A stretch of DNA of 64,000 nucleotides. It comes from Rhynchopus euleeides (taxonomy: Eukaryota > Euglenozoa > Diplonemea > Diplonemida > Diplonemidae). The notes below the pieces were generated by a model. That model had not been told where the DNA came from. It searched no databases and saw only the letters and a list, made by a program, of their open reading frames with translations. Each line of letters begins with the position of its first letter. Position 1 is the first letter of the stretch. Made by a program: the position numbers and the translations under genes. Positions 23,919 through 35,440 of the stretch are shown here, piece after piece. The DNA is taken from the NCBI GenBank assembly GCA_963210315.1, contig OY723243.1:1488001-1552000 (forward strand), written 5' to 3'.

Positions 23919-25034
23919 GGGGTAATCAGGCTGGGGAAAAAAACAACAAATCACAACAAAGCACACCCGATCACAACAGATCACAACAAATCACAAGGCA
24001 AATGTTGTGATTTGTTGTGATTTTTTGCGATTTGTTGCGGCCAGTTGTGATTTGTTGTGACTAGGTGTGACGTGGTGTGGCGACTCTGCCGTGGCGACAA
24101 GGCTTCCTGTCATGGGAGATCGCTGCGTGGATCAACGTGGCACCACCCGTGTGCTCGGCAGGTTGTTTCGGCACCTGTTTTCTCCGTGTCATGCTTTTCG
24201 TGAGCGTGTCAGGGATGTTGGCACACGCTGGGGAGGGTTCACATGATGACATAACATATATCAGAAGCACACACCCACGTGGCGCTGTCCTTGGCAGGAC
24301 TTTGAAAGTGCCGCCTTGATATCCTTGTTGGATAGAACCCTCATATCACACCCTCAATCAGCTGACGACGTGGTGTGATTTGTTGTGACCAGTTGTGACG
24401 ACTTGTGACCCTTTTGTGATGAGTTGGGAGTCTTCGGTCGGACATAAGACACAAAACATCAATATCAAAAACGCGTCTCGTGGGAGATGGGGGTAACTCA
24501 GCCACCGCTTTTCCGTTGCATTAGGCACCGTTCAGTGCAAAAGCTGACGTACGGAGGGGCGAAGGCAGGGAGCAAAACACCACTCGTTGGCCTGATGAAG
24601 GGTGGTGTTTGTTCCGTTCGCCCCCCTTCCAACCTTGCAAGAAAACTGTTGTTGCAAGTGGTAGAAAAACAAATACGCACAGGGAAGTCGTCTTCTCTAG
24701 TCCTCCCTTGACTCCCTAGTCGCACCGAAGGTGCTTAAACAAGTTTACTGAATGTGATGAGGTGTGATCTGTTGTGATCTGTTGTGATCGCGATCCAAAA
24801 TTTTAAATTTTTGAAATTTTGGATCGCGATCACAACAGATCACAACAGATCACACCTCATCACAACTCATCACAAAAGGGTCACAAGTCGTCACAACTGG
24901 TCGCAACAAATCACAACTGGCCACAACAAATCGCAACAAATCACAACAAATCACAACATTTGGCGTTGTGATTTGTTGTGATCGGGTGTGATTCGTTGTG
25001 ATTTGTTGTTTTTTCCCCCAGCCTGATTACCCCA
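23919..25034. mobile_element. Foldback element, TGGGGTAATC family, copy A
   Basis: The TIR TGGGGTAATCAGGCTGGGG is found at both ends, with CATCT duplicated outside (23914-23918 and 25035-25039). Arms made of repeated CACAACAAAT / ATTTGTTGTG words meet at a hairpin at 24786-24831 built on GATCGCGATCC. An inverted, partial copy of the family's inner module lies at about 24068-24367. A separate 329-bp insertion sits at 24424-24752. No transposase was found. Confidence 0.85.
24424..24752. mobile_element. 329-bp insertion nested in foldback copy A
   Basis: This segment is absent from copies B and C at the same place. TGTGATGAG stands on both sides (24415-24423 and 24753-24761), as a 9-bp target duplication would. 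A small GCACC/GGTGC hairpin lies near the right end. No clear TIR is seen. A 9-bp duplication would suit a Mutator-like transposase, but the lack of TIRs leaves this open. Confidence 0.6.
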
Positions 25035-25039
25035 CATCT

Positions 25040-27659
25040 TCTTTCTTTACATCAGCAAGGTTCTTGCCAAGTCGAAAAATGAGACGTGAGTCGTGTGGTT
25101 TACTCGTGTTGGAACTTGTAGATCTTCTGTGCCTGGTCGGGCAAACAGTGTGCTTTATGGATCAACAAAGGCTGTGAGGTGGGGTTGTGTTCCGTGGGCA
25201 CGGTTCGGACAAAGCAAATCTTATATACGAAAGAGTCAGCGGGAGCGTACCCAGCCCTTTGCTGCCTTGTCAACTTGCGATATCAGAGGACCTAGCCAGC
25301 AGGTGTGATCGGGATCACCGACAGACCAGTTCCACAGAGATTTCCCTCTCGGCATGTTCTGCCACAGTCTTCTCTTCAGGATCAAGTCCACTACAGCTCC
25401 GTTTTTCCTGCTCTGGATTGATGCTGCAACGGTTGCCATGACATATTTCTGGTTCCTTGCGTTCAGTCCGAGGGTTCAATGTTCCACAAGAAAACAATGC
25501 GCCGCAAAAAAATGAACTCCGCAAGTATTGATGCGCAGTGTGTAAATACTGTGTGCGGTTCGCGCACTTATTGTCGTTTCTCTTGAGGGGGCTGCTACCT
25601 GCCATTACATCGCCGAATGCCCTTGGTCGGAAAGCTATTGCTGGAGAAAACATCAGCACACATTCGGGAAGGAATGTAGCTGTCACTTGACATGCATGAC
25701 GGCACGGCATCAACTCGGTCTGGCAGTGTGCAAACATCTTTGCGCCTTGTGCGGCAATAATCACTTCATTTCCTCATGAATACCCGATGCAATATCAAAT
25801 CATGCGAGTTCGGCATGCATCTGACTCTGGCATGGCAGCAGGGCGGGCGTGCGTGTGACTGAGCTGGTTCCTTCTGCCCGCTCTTTTCCCTCAACAACTG
25901 TGAGGCGATGTACCAGCTCTAGATCGCCACATGTCTATGTAACCAACTGCCAAGTTTCAGATTTGCTACTGAGTGCCACTTTAGTTAGTCCCACGATACT
26001 TAGGGGATATCGTGTTGGTCGCACTTTCCAATTTCAATGCTCTTTACGAATGTACTCGCTGTTGCCTCTGTCCTGATTGAATACTGACACCTGGTTTATT
26101 TGCATCTTCTTGAATCGCATTTCGGTGTTAGTTCTTGCGAAAGCCCCGTACTCCGCACAGTGTGGCGCAGTCTAACTGGAGGCACTTCTCAAAGAGAAAA
26201 ACAAGCAGCGAGCAGTTCGAAGGGCAAACAATTGTTGCGCCAGTTATTGGATGGAGGGAGGTAAATCGCTCGTCGAGCGGTATTTGTCATTTGGAGGGGG
26301 GGTGGGGTGGGGGGAAATATCAAAATGGACAGGGATTCGAGGATAATCTCTTCAAGACAATTTGAGCGTCACCAACGAATAAAGCAGCCATCCTTACCGA
26401 AACATCTGCACAAAAAAACCGTCTGGTTTCGCACGTCAGGCTGATCGCCGAGATCAAAACGTCGCAAATTCATATCCTCCAAGGAAGAAGAACAGTTATT
26501 GAATCGAAATCTGCAGGAATCAATTAGATTTGACGGATACTCATACGCCCTTCTGTTGACATCGAGAAGGTGACATCAAACGAAGTTAACGACAAAACAG
26601 CCCGGCATCAGATGGTGTGGACAGACGCAAGAGGTCACGCGTCCCCTGTAATCACAGCTGATGCCGTATCAAACGCAATATATTACCGCCTTTTTATTTT
26701 CTCTGCGAGTGCCAGTGTGCGAGAGAACGCCGCCTAAACGGCAGCAATCTCGACACATGACAACCACATGAGAACCGCAGTTCTCGCCTCCCTTCACACA
26801 TGGTGAACAACCGGGCGGTGTGGTTGAGCGTACCGCCCCAAGAAATATCACTGAAATCCTTATTATCATGTGCCGGGAACACGGCAGATTAACTCTTCGT
26901 CCTCCAAGGAACCTTCCTGCTCGGCACCTATCTGAGGTGTAATCTCCTCACAGTGCCGCGGCCACCACCCCCCCACGGCTGAGAGCAGAACAGATGTGCG
27001 ATACTTCTCTATACTTCCCCCCCACAGATTTGTTTTCAAGCCCACCCGGAGTCGTGCCAAAAAGGCGGAAGGGTGGTGGGCGGCATCCTGCTGAACACGA
27101 GCATACCGTGGTGTCAGAGTGTTTTCTCGAAAAAAGAACGAAACATCTTTTGATGCCGTGGTTGTAGGAGCGCCATGTCGAATTCAAGTGTTCCGTCCGG
27201 CACTGGCACAGCTTGGCACAGAGGGAATCACCCCTCTGCCAACAGTTGCCGTGTGTGTCACGGTTCAAATGTTGTTCTCGGATATATTGTACTTCCGTGA
27301 ACCGGTGCGTGGGTATTGTGCGTCCACAGTGGGAAATGTTCATGTCTCCAAACAGGTTTTCCCTGGCAGAAGTGTGTCTGTTCTGTCGGTGGTGGACAGT
27401 GTTTTGGATTTGTTTTTCTCTTTCTTGTTCTGACCCGGGACGCCCCATATGATGATGATCAGTTGCCCAAGATACACCAAGTCATGGTAGCCTGGTGTGT
27501 CTGGTCAACGGGACAGATCGGCGAGCTCTCTTGCAGTGTCGGCATAAAAATACACGAAGACATCCGGATCTGGTGAACAAAAATATTTCGAACATTCGCA
27601 ACATTGGGCCTGTTTGCATCAACATGATATTCTTCTCGACAGGATTCATCTGACGGAAC
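25040..27659. other. Intergenic, no supported gene
   Basis: About 2.6 kb of mixed-composition DNA. Open frames up to about 166 codons (26948-27448, -) show no recognisable domain. Confidence 0.4.
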
Positions 27660-27840
27660 CCCCCCCCCCCCCCACCCCTCCTGCATAACGAGTGAAGGGA
27701 GGTCACCACCGTACTTCCTTCTGCTTCTTTTTCAAACCCCCCCCCCCACCCCCCGCTTTGCTACAAAGGACTAACATTTCAAGGTGCTGGGAGACTTGAT
27801 TTTTCATTCACTCTCGACAATCAAACCCCAGGCCCTGGGG
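27660..27840. repeat. Pyrimidine-rich dispersed repeat
   Basis: The sequence GCATAACGAGTGAAGGGAGG recurs with changes at about 31995-32015 and 53915-53940. The block AGGACTAACATT...GGTGCTGGGAGA...TCAAACCCC (about 27768-27835) recurs at 33309-33378. C runs separate these parts. Confidence 0.5.
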
Positions 27841-27872
27841 TAAGGATTTCTGGTAGTTCACGGATTTCCTCC

Positions 27873-27917
27873 GGGGGGGGGGGGGGTGTGGGGGGGGGGG
27901 GGGGGGGGGGGGGGGGG
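27873..27917 (+). repeat. 45-bp near-pure G run
   Basis: Forty-three of 45 bases are G, broken only near 27887-27889. It can form G-quadruplexes on the plus strand, and its length is at risk of assembly error. Confidence 0.9.
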
Positions 27918-28039
27918 CTCCCCGCGGGCTGAGGTCAGGCTGGCGACCCAGGTTTTCAGGGTGACACCAGGATTTCCTCGAAATTTTGGGTGACCCCCCA
28001 CCCCCTGGCAGGGCACCCTACCGGGGGGGGGGGTATGGG

Positions 28040-28848
28040 GCAGGGTTCAAAAATACGCGTATTAAACGTATTATACGTATTCGTATTAATACGTATTAAT
28101 ACGAATACGTGGGGGGTATTTTCCTGAAATACGTGGGTTTTTGGTTCAGCCCCCTTTCCCTCCTTGAGTTGTGCTGTAGACCCCCTCATGGGCTCACAAC
28201 CCGTCGGCTGCAGAGGCCGGACCCGCGCTATGAAGAGCACGGAGCAACCATGTGTCGGGCGGAGCTGAAATGGGGCATTCGTAATCACGAAGGAGGCCCT
28301 GCAAACCCGGCCTTCCTGCACCTGAAGGGTACCCGCAACGCCAGGTTGAGGCGTACACCGACCCTGCGCCCTCCCCAGGTGGTAGAACAGGCGAAACCAC
28401 ATCAACTGAGTGGCGATATCTGGTCAACTGAGTGCTTGTATGTGGGGCAGATCGCACCGGCTGAGCACTGTGTCAGCCAAGGAGACGAAGACAAAGGATC
28501 GTGACCGATCCCATCTTGGATCGTCCGTGTCCGTCAGTTCGAGGGTGGCGTCGTCATGGACGGCGTCTGAGGTTCAAACACACTGGAGAAGCACAAACTC
28601 GCAACGAATATGTGCTTCCCGCAGCGCGTCAACATGTTCTGCAGACATCGCGATCCCGGAAGAACCCCCTCTCCACCCCAAAAACCTCACAAAACAGACA
28701 CCGGAAGGGAAAATACCCCAAACCACTGAGGGAAAGAAGGGTCGCCAAAACCACGCGTATTACACGTATTCGACGTATTAATACGTATTCGTATTAATAC
28801 GTATTAATACGAATACGTGGGGGGTCAGACGCGTATTCTTGATCCCTG
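28040..28848. mobile_element. Non-autonomous hAT-type element
   Basis: The ends CAGGGTTCAAAAATACGCG and CGCGTATTCTTGATCCCTG are imperfect inverted repeats. GGTATGGG is present outside both ends (28032-28039 and 28849-28856), an 8-bp target duplication typical of hAT elements, as is the CAGGG start. Each subterminal region has clustered TACGTATTAATACG palindromes (about 28055-28110 and 28755-28820). The middle has an open frame without a recognisable domain and no transposase. Confidence 0.75.
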
Positions 28849-28957
28849 GGTATGGGGGGGGGTACCCCCCCTACCCGACCCCCCTCCCGACTCGGGATGG
28901 GGGGGGGTCAGGAGGTGGTACTTTCACCCAATTGATGTTTCCCAGTAATAGGCGTAA

Positions 28958-29715
28958 ATGGGCACCCCATGGCCAAAATGACCCCATCGCGATCCGCACA
29001 GATTCCAAACGTTCAAAAGAACGGGTTTTTGGAAAATCCGAGAGGGGGGTCCCGCTGGGTAGGTAGGTGGGGTGTAGTGGACTGGCTGCCTCCCAGCCAC
29101 GTTCTCCCACGACCAGTCCCTGAACCAGACCCGCGTTTCATGGGTGATACTTGGCTCACACACCATCAAAATGACCCCACTGTGATCCGCACAAATTCCA
29201 AACGTTCAAAAGAAAGGGGTTTTGGAGCACCCGAGGAGGGGGTCCCTCTGGGTGGCATGGTGTGTGTCACCCAGTCACCCTTCACCCATAACCAGCCCCT
29301 GAACCAGACCGCTTTTTCATGGGTGAAGCTGAGCACCTAGACCACCAAAATGACCCCACTACGATCCGCAAAAGTTTCAAACATTCAAAAGAACGGGGTT
29401 TTGGAACACACGTGGAGGGGGTCCCGCTGGGTGGGTGGACTGGCTGACTCTCGGCCTCCCAGTCACAGTCTCCTATGACCAGAGATGTCCGCTGGGTGGG
29501 TGACAGGGAGTAACACACTCACCCATGACCAGCCCCTGAACCAGAGCCACATTTCATGGACAAAGCTTGTCACCTAGACCTACAAAGTGACCCCACTACG
29601 ATGCGCACAGATCCCAAATATTCAAAAGAAGGGAGTTTCGGAACACCCGAGGAGGGGGTCCCGCTGGGTGGGGTGGCTGGCTGACTCTCGGCCTCCCAGT
29701 CACAGTCTCCTACAG
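28958..29715. repeat. Four tandem ~190-bp direct repeats
   Basis: Copies are anchored at about 28976, 29165, 29345 and 29584, each with AAAATGACCCCA, GATCCGCA, a CAAA...TTCAAAAGAA block, GAGGGGGTCCCGCTGGGT and a CACCCA...GACCAG tail. The core motif is the inverse of that at 20610-20660 and 21705-21755. Confidence 0.75.
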
Positions 29716-30190
29716 GGGAGCGCGAGCAGCGGCCCGCAGGATGCACGACCACATGAGGCCGGGTACCCACACACTGTACTGGAAAGATGACCGCCTCACG
29801 CGCCCTCCACTCCGCAACCCGACCCTGAAGCGGCGCGGAGAGGTCCAGCTACGGCGGCTCCGAACGGGACGCCATAGCCTGGTATGGGACTTCCTGGTGG
29901 ATAAGGGAAAAGAGAAAGCGCCGCCTTGCACAGCCTGTGGCGAGGCCTGCACGGTCACACACCTCTTCAACTGCCCGAAATTGAAACATGAGCAGGACAG
30001 CTTCCTACATACCACCAATCCAAGGCGGCTGTTATTCCGTCACCCGCAAGACGTCATGCGATACCTGACCGCCGCAGAACTGCTGGGCGACGCGCCGATA
30101 CACACGCTGATCAACGAGCGGAAGCCATAAGCAACATCTCCTGGCATAAATCATAAACTCAACAATCAATAGAACGAACCCCCCCCCCTA
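29716..30190 (+). mobile_element. 5'-truncated LINE, 3' end only
   Basis: A C-terminal LINE reading frame starts abruptly after the tandem repeats and is followed by a short 3' region of about 60 bases, ending at a C run near 30179. A 5' truncation is the usual result of target-primed reverse transcription. No poly-A tail is apparent. Confidence 0.55.
29741..30130 (+). pseudogene. C-terminal fragment of a LINE ORF2
   Basis: The frame is open from upstream of the ATG at 29741 and ends with a stop at 30128-30130. It reads LKRRGEVQLRRLRTGRHSLVW and then CTACGEACTVTHLFNCP, the Cys-Cys-His-Cys zinc motif that follows the RNase H/C-terminal domain in several LINE clades. RT and endonuclease parts are missing, so the fragment cannot be active. 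The clade cannot be assigned from about 130 residues. Confidence 0.6.
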
Positions 30191-33100
30191 GGGACGGTCA
30201 CAAGGGTGAGATAAAACCACTTTTTTCAGGTTCATGAAAAATCAACAAAAATCGTATTTTCTTGATGAAAATCGTGCCCAAAACCTCCCGGAAACCGGTT
30301 CTGAGGCGGTTTGGCCCTGTTTTGGCACCATTTGAGCACCGGAGAACAGTTGGAGAAACTTTTTGTCGCCATCGCTACAATTGACACTGGGCGTGATACT
30401 CAACAGTGCGTGCATCGTTTGCAAAGACTACATCAAAATCGGTGATGTCCCTACGAAGCTGCTACCCAGTTGCTTCAGCTTCAGCAATTCTTCACTGTTC
30501 TGCACGGGCCTGGCTGAAGGAGAGGCATGGTAGCAGTTTCGGTGTCATCTCTGCGAATTTTCACGTTTGTGAAGCACTGTGGTTGGACCTCCGCCCTGCA
30601 CTTGCGAGAGGTACACCTCCACCTCGGGTCCGGAGCCAGTGGTGCTTGAGTATGAGAACTCACACAGACCTGGAAGGTGCGGAGGGCTTTCTCCAGTTAG
30701 GGCCGTGTATGGCAGCTCAACCAGATTTGAATGTATGATTCAGTTTGTGGGGCACACCACCGTTCCTTCAATTTGAGACTGGTTGCAATGGTCATGTATG
30801 CATGCTCATGGTCAATCATGATCCCTCAGGTGCAGGAAGGTCACAGCCGACGATGCCCCATCAGGGTTTGCAGTAACCTCCTGGATGTGAGTGGGCTTTG
30901 CCTCGGTCGACCCGGGTTTGGAGGGCAAAGGCCATGTCTGCACACTTCGCGAATCGGCTGATCAGCCTCGCTGATTCCCGCCGCAGCCACCTGCATGCGA
31001 AGGCCGGATGGTGATATTTGCCGTTCTCATTTGCGCTGCGCTCTTCATCGGCGGCACTCTCTCTTCTCGTCTTACCTGCGTCGTCACTCAGAGGTCACAC
31101 AGTACAAGAGCTTGCCTCTTCAAGGGGTACTGATATACTCCGCGTTTTGACGCGTGCAGTATGCACCACTCCCTGTCCCTCTTCCCCTTCCCGAAAGTTC
31201 ACTCATCAAACCGAGACTCCTAAGTGGCCGGAAAATCATGATGCCAGTCATGATGTGCACTTCTTCCGAATGTAGGGGCTCTTGAGGGCTTGTATCCGGC
31301 GCTTGCAGGACATCGTGTATCAGTCCATGCGAGCATGCGTGTGAGGTACTTTTCGATAGCACTGTCCCACACATCACTCGTCCGTGATGCGCGGGTGCCT
31401 TTTTGGCGCTGTTTTGCGGTAATTTGTGCGATGATTGCCCGTGTTTCGTGTGAAGTGTGGTTACAAAACAGCGAGGTACCGAACCGTGGTCACCATTTTT
31501 AGAACCCTCAAATACACCCCCACAGAGGCACTAAAGGGTTCGAAACAGGGCAGAACACCGTTTCCGGAGCGGTATGGGCACTATTTTCTGGTTTTTCACC
31601 CATATGGGCGACATAGCGCAAAAGTTGGATTTTTTGGGTTTGTCACCGCTTTTCGGGGGCTTGTGATCGTCCCTAACCCCCCCCCCCCCCCCACCACGAA
31701 CAGAAAACTGCGAGGGATGACAGCCCCGCCGTGGCGCCGCAGCGCCTGACGCGGCCCGAAGTGCTGGGGGCCGGGGGGGCAACCAACCGGCCCCCAACAT
31801 AAGCGCCTCACAGAGGACTGAACCTCGCCTGTGTTGAGCCCTCTGAAGCGGGACCGCTGAAGAGGGAAACCCCCAAAACAAAGCAAGCAAATCAAAACTA
31901 AAACAAAACAAAAACTGGCAACACAGGTCGCACAAAAAAAAAGTCTCCTATGACCAGCCCCTGAACTAGGCCCACATTTGTCCCAAACCCCCCCCCCTCC
32001 CATACATAGCGAGTGAACGGAGGTTAGCCTCTGTGATTTGCCTTTCTCTGCATTACAAACACCCCACCCCCCCGATGATAAATGCCCCCCTCCCCCTCCC
32101 CGTCTACCAACCCACCGCCACAAAGGTAACGAGTGCACAACACCTCCCGCCCCCCCTCCCCACAACCTACTGGCGTTACATCCTGCCTTCCTCCTGGGGG
32201 CGCTGTGCCCTGTGTCTTGTGATTTTTTAAAACTTCGTACCCGTCCCCCCACGTTGTGCACTACGTCGTGATTTTATCCCCGTTTTTATCGATGCTCGCA
32301 GGGGCCCTTCTGCGTATTCTTTTACCCCCCCCCCCCTCCCCCTTTTCTACTTCGATTTCAATACCCCCCCCCCTTTGTGTTTTCTGCAGATATATCCCCC
32401 CCCCCCCCCCCACTCCTGCCATGCATAGCTGACAATTCTTTGACTCTTTTTGATCTTTGGCTTTTTAGAGCGCTCTCTTCTTCAAACAAGCAGATAGGTA
32501 ACAATCCTACAAACAGAATTTTTCTTACCCGACACCTCCCCACACCTTCCACAGCACTCGAGATCTAGGACACTGCCTGCCAACAGGCTGGCTCTCTGTG
32601 ACTTGCTATTCTCCACTTTGCCCCCCCCCCCCCTCTTCACACCTGCATGTCCCCACCCACCCACTCCCCCTCCATCGTGAAGGGTGATCGTTCTTGTGAC
32701 CCCTTCTACTTCTCCCCCCCCCACCTTCCCACAGGACACTGCTACAGCAGTGCCTGCATTGTGGCTCCTTCGTACCCCCCCCCCTTTGTGTTGCGTATTT
32801 GCCTCCGGGCTACGATCCACACTTTTTTATCCTTTTCTTTTCTTTTCTTTTTCTTTTCTCCTTTTATCTTTTTACGTCAATACTTTTTCTCCCCCCTACC
32901 CCCCCTACTCTCCCACCCCCCCCCCCCACCCTGCGTCCTCCACTGGGTCTTCTACCCACCTGACGAAAGGTACTCGATACCGGGCTGCCGGAGTCCAGTG
33001 GTTCACGCACTACTGCACAGTCGTGGGTTGGCAGCCGAAACTGCGTAGTAGATATACCCCGCTACGAAACACACCTGCTTTCCCTTCCCCTCCTTCCCTT

Positions 33101-33890
33101 CCGCCATTTATTCGTACAAAAAAAACAACGATACAGGGGCACAAAGTATATGGTGTCAAGGAGAGACTACGTATTACGGACAGACACCTGGTTGTGTTTT
33201 AGTGATACTGTATTGCGGTCCAACCACCAAGCCACTGACAGACAACTGCTACACACCCTCCCGTTGTGCATTGATCTGCCTTGTACAACATATCTGGTGT
33301 AGTGACTACAAAAAGGACTAACATTGCGAGAAGGTGCTGGGAGATTTACTTTTCCATTCCCTCTCGACGATCAAACCCCCCCTTTGTGTTGCATTTCGTG
33401 CGTATTTGCCTCCGGCCGCCTGCTCACCTCTCAACTGCCTCGTATGTCTGGTGATAGGGGTTGTGGCGACAGCCCCAGAACACTGCCCTTGCAGACCCAG
33501 CCGTCAAATCGCAAGAGTGGGAGATTTGTTGTGAGCGGTGTGTGGGGGAGGTGGTGGCCCGATTCACAGACGAAAAAAACCTACCCCCCCTCTACCGGGT
33601 CAGTTCTGTTTCGTCCAACATCAGTCGGTGTTGGAGGGGTTTCTGATCTATTGAATCAGAGACATCGATGGACCTGGCGCGGAGGGGTGGGGCAGGGGAT
33701 GGGATGGGGTGGGCGGCTGTTTGGGGTGAACAGATAAATGCGAATTTGGTCTTCTCTTCTTGAAGAACTGCGCATGCCGAGGATTTCCTTTTCCGTGATC
33801 CGGCCCCCTCCCTTTTTTTTGCTGAGGGGGTGCGGCAAACGAAATGTGAACGGCGTGCCGGATGCGATTTCTTCTCTTTGTCGCGGAAGA
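30191..33890. other. Intergenic, C-run rich from 31680, no gene
   Basis: 30191-31670 is mixed sequence without a recognised gene. From 31677 on, C runs of 8-15 bases recur (31677-31692, 31988, 32328, 32367, 32396, 32622, 32776, 32915) among CT-rich DNA with scattered copies of the pyrimidine-rich repeat, such as 33309-33378. Confidence 0.45.
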
Positions 33891-33894
33891 AATT

Positions 33895-34205
33895 CATTAA
33901 AGATTTATCTTTAATGTTTTTACTGTACCCCCGCTCCCGGGCCCACCCTCCCCCCGATGTTGAATTGATCCCTCCTGCTTGCCTACGTTACATAGGGGGT
34001 CTCCATTGGTACTCTGCTGGGGTAGCATGAAAAATGTGGTTTGCTATTTTTAAAACGCGGGAACCGACATGTGGGGTGTAGGGGATCGCCTGTTTTTGGA
34101 CATCTGAGTTCACGGTGACCATTCTCCATCCAACTAAAAGTTCTAGGAATTGTTAAAATGGCAAACAGAAAAACCGGGTTTTTGGTCATTTTTGGCCGTT
34201 TGGCT
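33895..34205. repeat. ~315-bp direct repeat, copy 1
   Basis: Starts with the inverted repeat CATTAAAGAT-TT-ATCTTTAATG (33895-33916) and runs to ...GTCATTTTTGGCCGTTT. A second copy with about 85-90% likeness by eye lies at 35441-35755. The two bracket the hairpin cluster and the unknown minus-strand coding-like region. Confidence 0.7.
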
Positions 34206-34240
34206 GGTTGGCGAGGATCTTTAATGGGCGGAGATCCAGA

Positions 34241-34378
34241 CCCCGGACGCGCGAAGCGCGTCCGGGGGGGGGTGGGGGGTGCGGGGCCGCGCGAAGCGCG
34301 GCCCCGCGCCCCCCGCCCCGCGCGAAGCGCGGGGTGGGGGTGGCGGGGGGGGGGCCGCGCGAAGCGCGGCCCCCCCCC
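34241..34378. repeat. Four GC hairpins with GCGAAGC cores
   Basis: Four inverted repeats follow one another: 34241-34267 (12-bp stem), 34281-34307 (12-bp), 34316-34334 (8-bp) and 34346-34378 (15-bp). Every one closes on a GAA loop inside GCGAAGC, a DNA minihairpin known for unusual thermal stability. Stem sequences differ outward, so they are not simple tandem copies. A fifth single copy is at 38491-38505. Confidence 0.85.
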
Positions 34379-34526
34379 GGAGGGGGGGGGGGAAATCTTT
34401 AATGACCTTCACAAAAAAATTCATTAAAGACTCATGGTGCCCCTGACGACCCCATATTGCGTAGTTTGTGCGTAGTGAAAAGGGGGGGGGGTCTCATTTT
34501 TTGATTTACTCAGCCATTCTCTGTCT

Positions 34527-35131
34527 CTATGCCGGGACCCCAAACTCAAGGAGTTCTTGCTGTTCCGGGGTCAGTGAGGGTGCAGGCGCTTCAGGTGCTG
34601 CAGGTGCTGCAGGTTCTTCAGGTGCTGCAGCGCTGGCAGCCTTCGGTGCGGGTTTCGACGCAGTCTTTGCAGGTCTCTTTGGGGGTGCCCTTTGGCGCGG
34701 TGCCTGCTTCAGCTCGTCGGGTGGAAGCATCAACGCATCATTAAGCGGTGCCTGCTTCAGCTCCTCCGGGTGGAAGCGTCAACGCATCATTAAGGAAGAA
34801 GGAAGCACAGTTGCTACGCTTTTTTGCAGCTGCAGGAAACGACACCATACCCAACAACAATCCCCAGACCGTCGAGGGAGAGTGGGCGCCTGGATCCCGT
34901 GACACAGATCTCTAGTGCCGTTGTGATCCCCTCGGATAACGTCTCCTGGACGTTGTCAGCGGAGGTTGCCTGTGTGGCGGTGACCTCCGTATACCCCGCG
35001 GGATCCAGTGCCAGTAGCGCCTTCTTCAGCTTTTCGTCGACCCCTCGGCCGACGCTCTCCTTGATGTCAAGGGCCACCTTCAGGGTGGCACCTCGCAGCG
35101 CCCTGAAGGCTGTGATCGTATCATCATTCAC
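34527..35131 (-). pseudogene. Coding-like region, unknown product
   Basis: The minus strand first reads an acidic/hydrophobic stretch (35131-34814: TAFRALRGATLKVALDIKES...) and then, in another frame, a Lys/Ala/Pro-rich stretch (34733-34527) ending SLTPEQQELLEFGVPA. A ~47-bp tandem duplication (34700-34745 and 34746-34794) lies between them. The Ala/Pro/Lys linker resembles flexible regions of structural or DNA-binding proteins, but no family is recognised. It lies between two copies of ATTGCGTAGTTTGTGCG (34456 and 35391), so it may be part of a larger repeat. Confidence 0.25.
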
Positions 35132-35440
35132 AATCTCGAGGGTGTTCTACGCGGCTCCTGGAACTCACTTCCTTCTCAGGTGTTTCTGGGCATGGGGCAA
35201 CCTTGCCCAGGTGTTTCTGGAGTCCCGCCCCACATGTCGTGCGTTCTTTCGTACGGTGTATAGTGAGTTCTGGCAATAATTTTTTGCTCGGTCAGCGCAG
35301 TGCCTCCAGTCCCGTCTCAGTAGCCACACAGAAAGGGGGACCAAAAAAAACTGGGGGGGGACCAAAAAGCGAGACCCCCCCCCCCCAGATTGCGTAGTTT
35401 GTGCGTAGTGAAAAAGGGGTAAATCAGGGGCACCAAAAGA

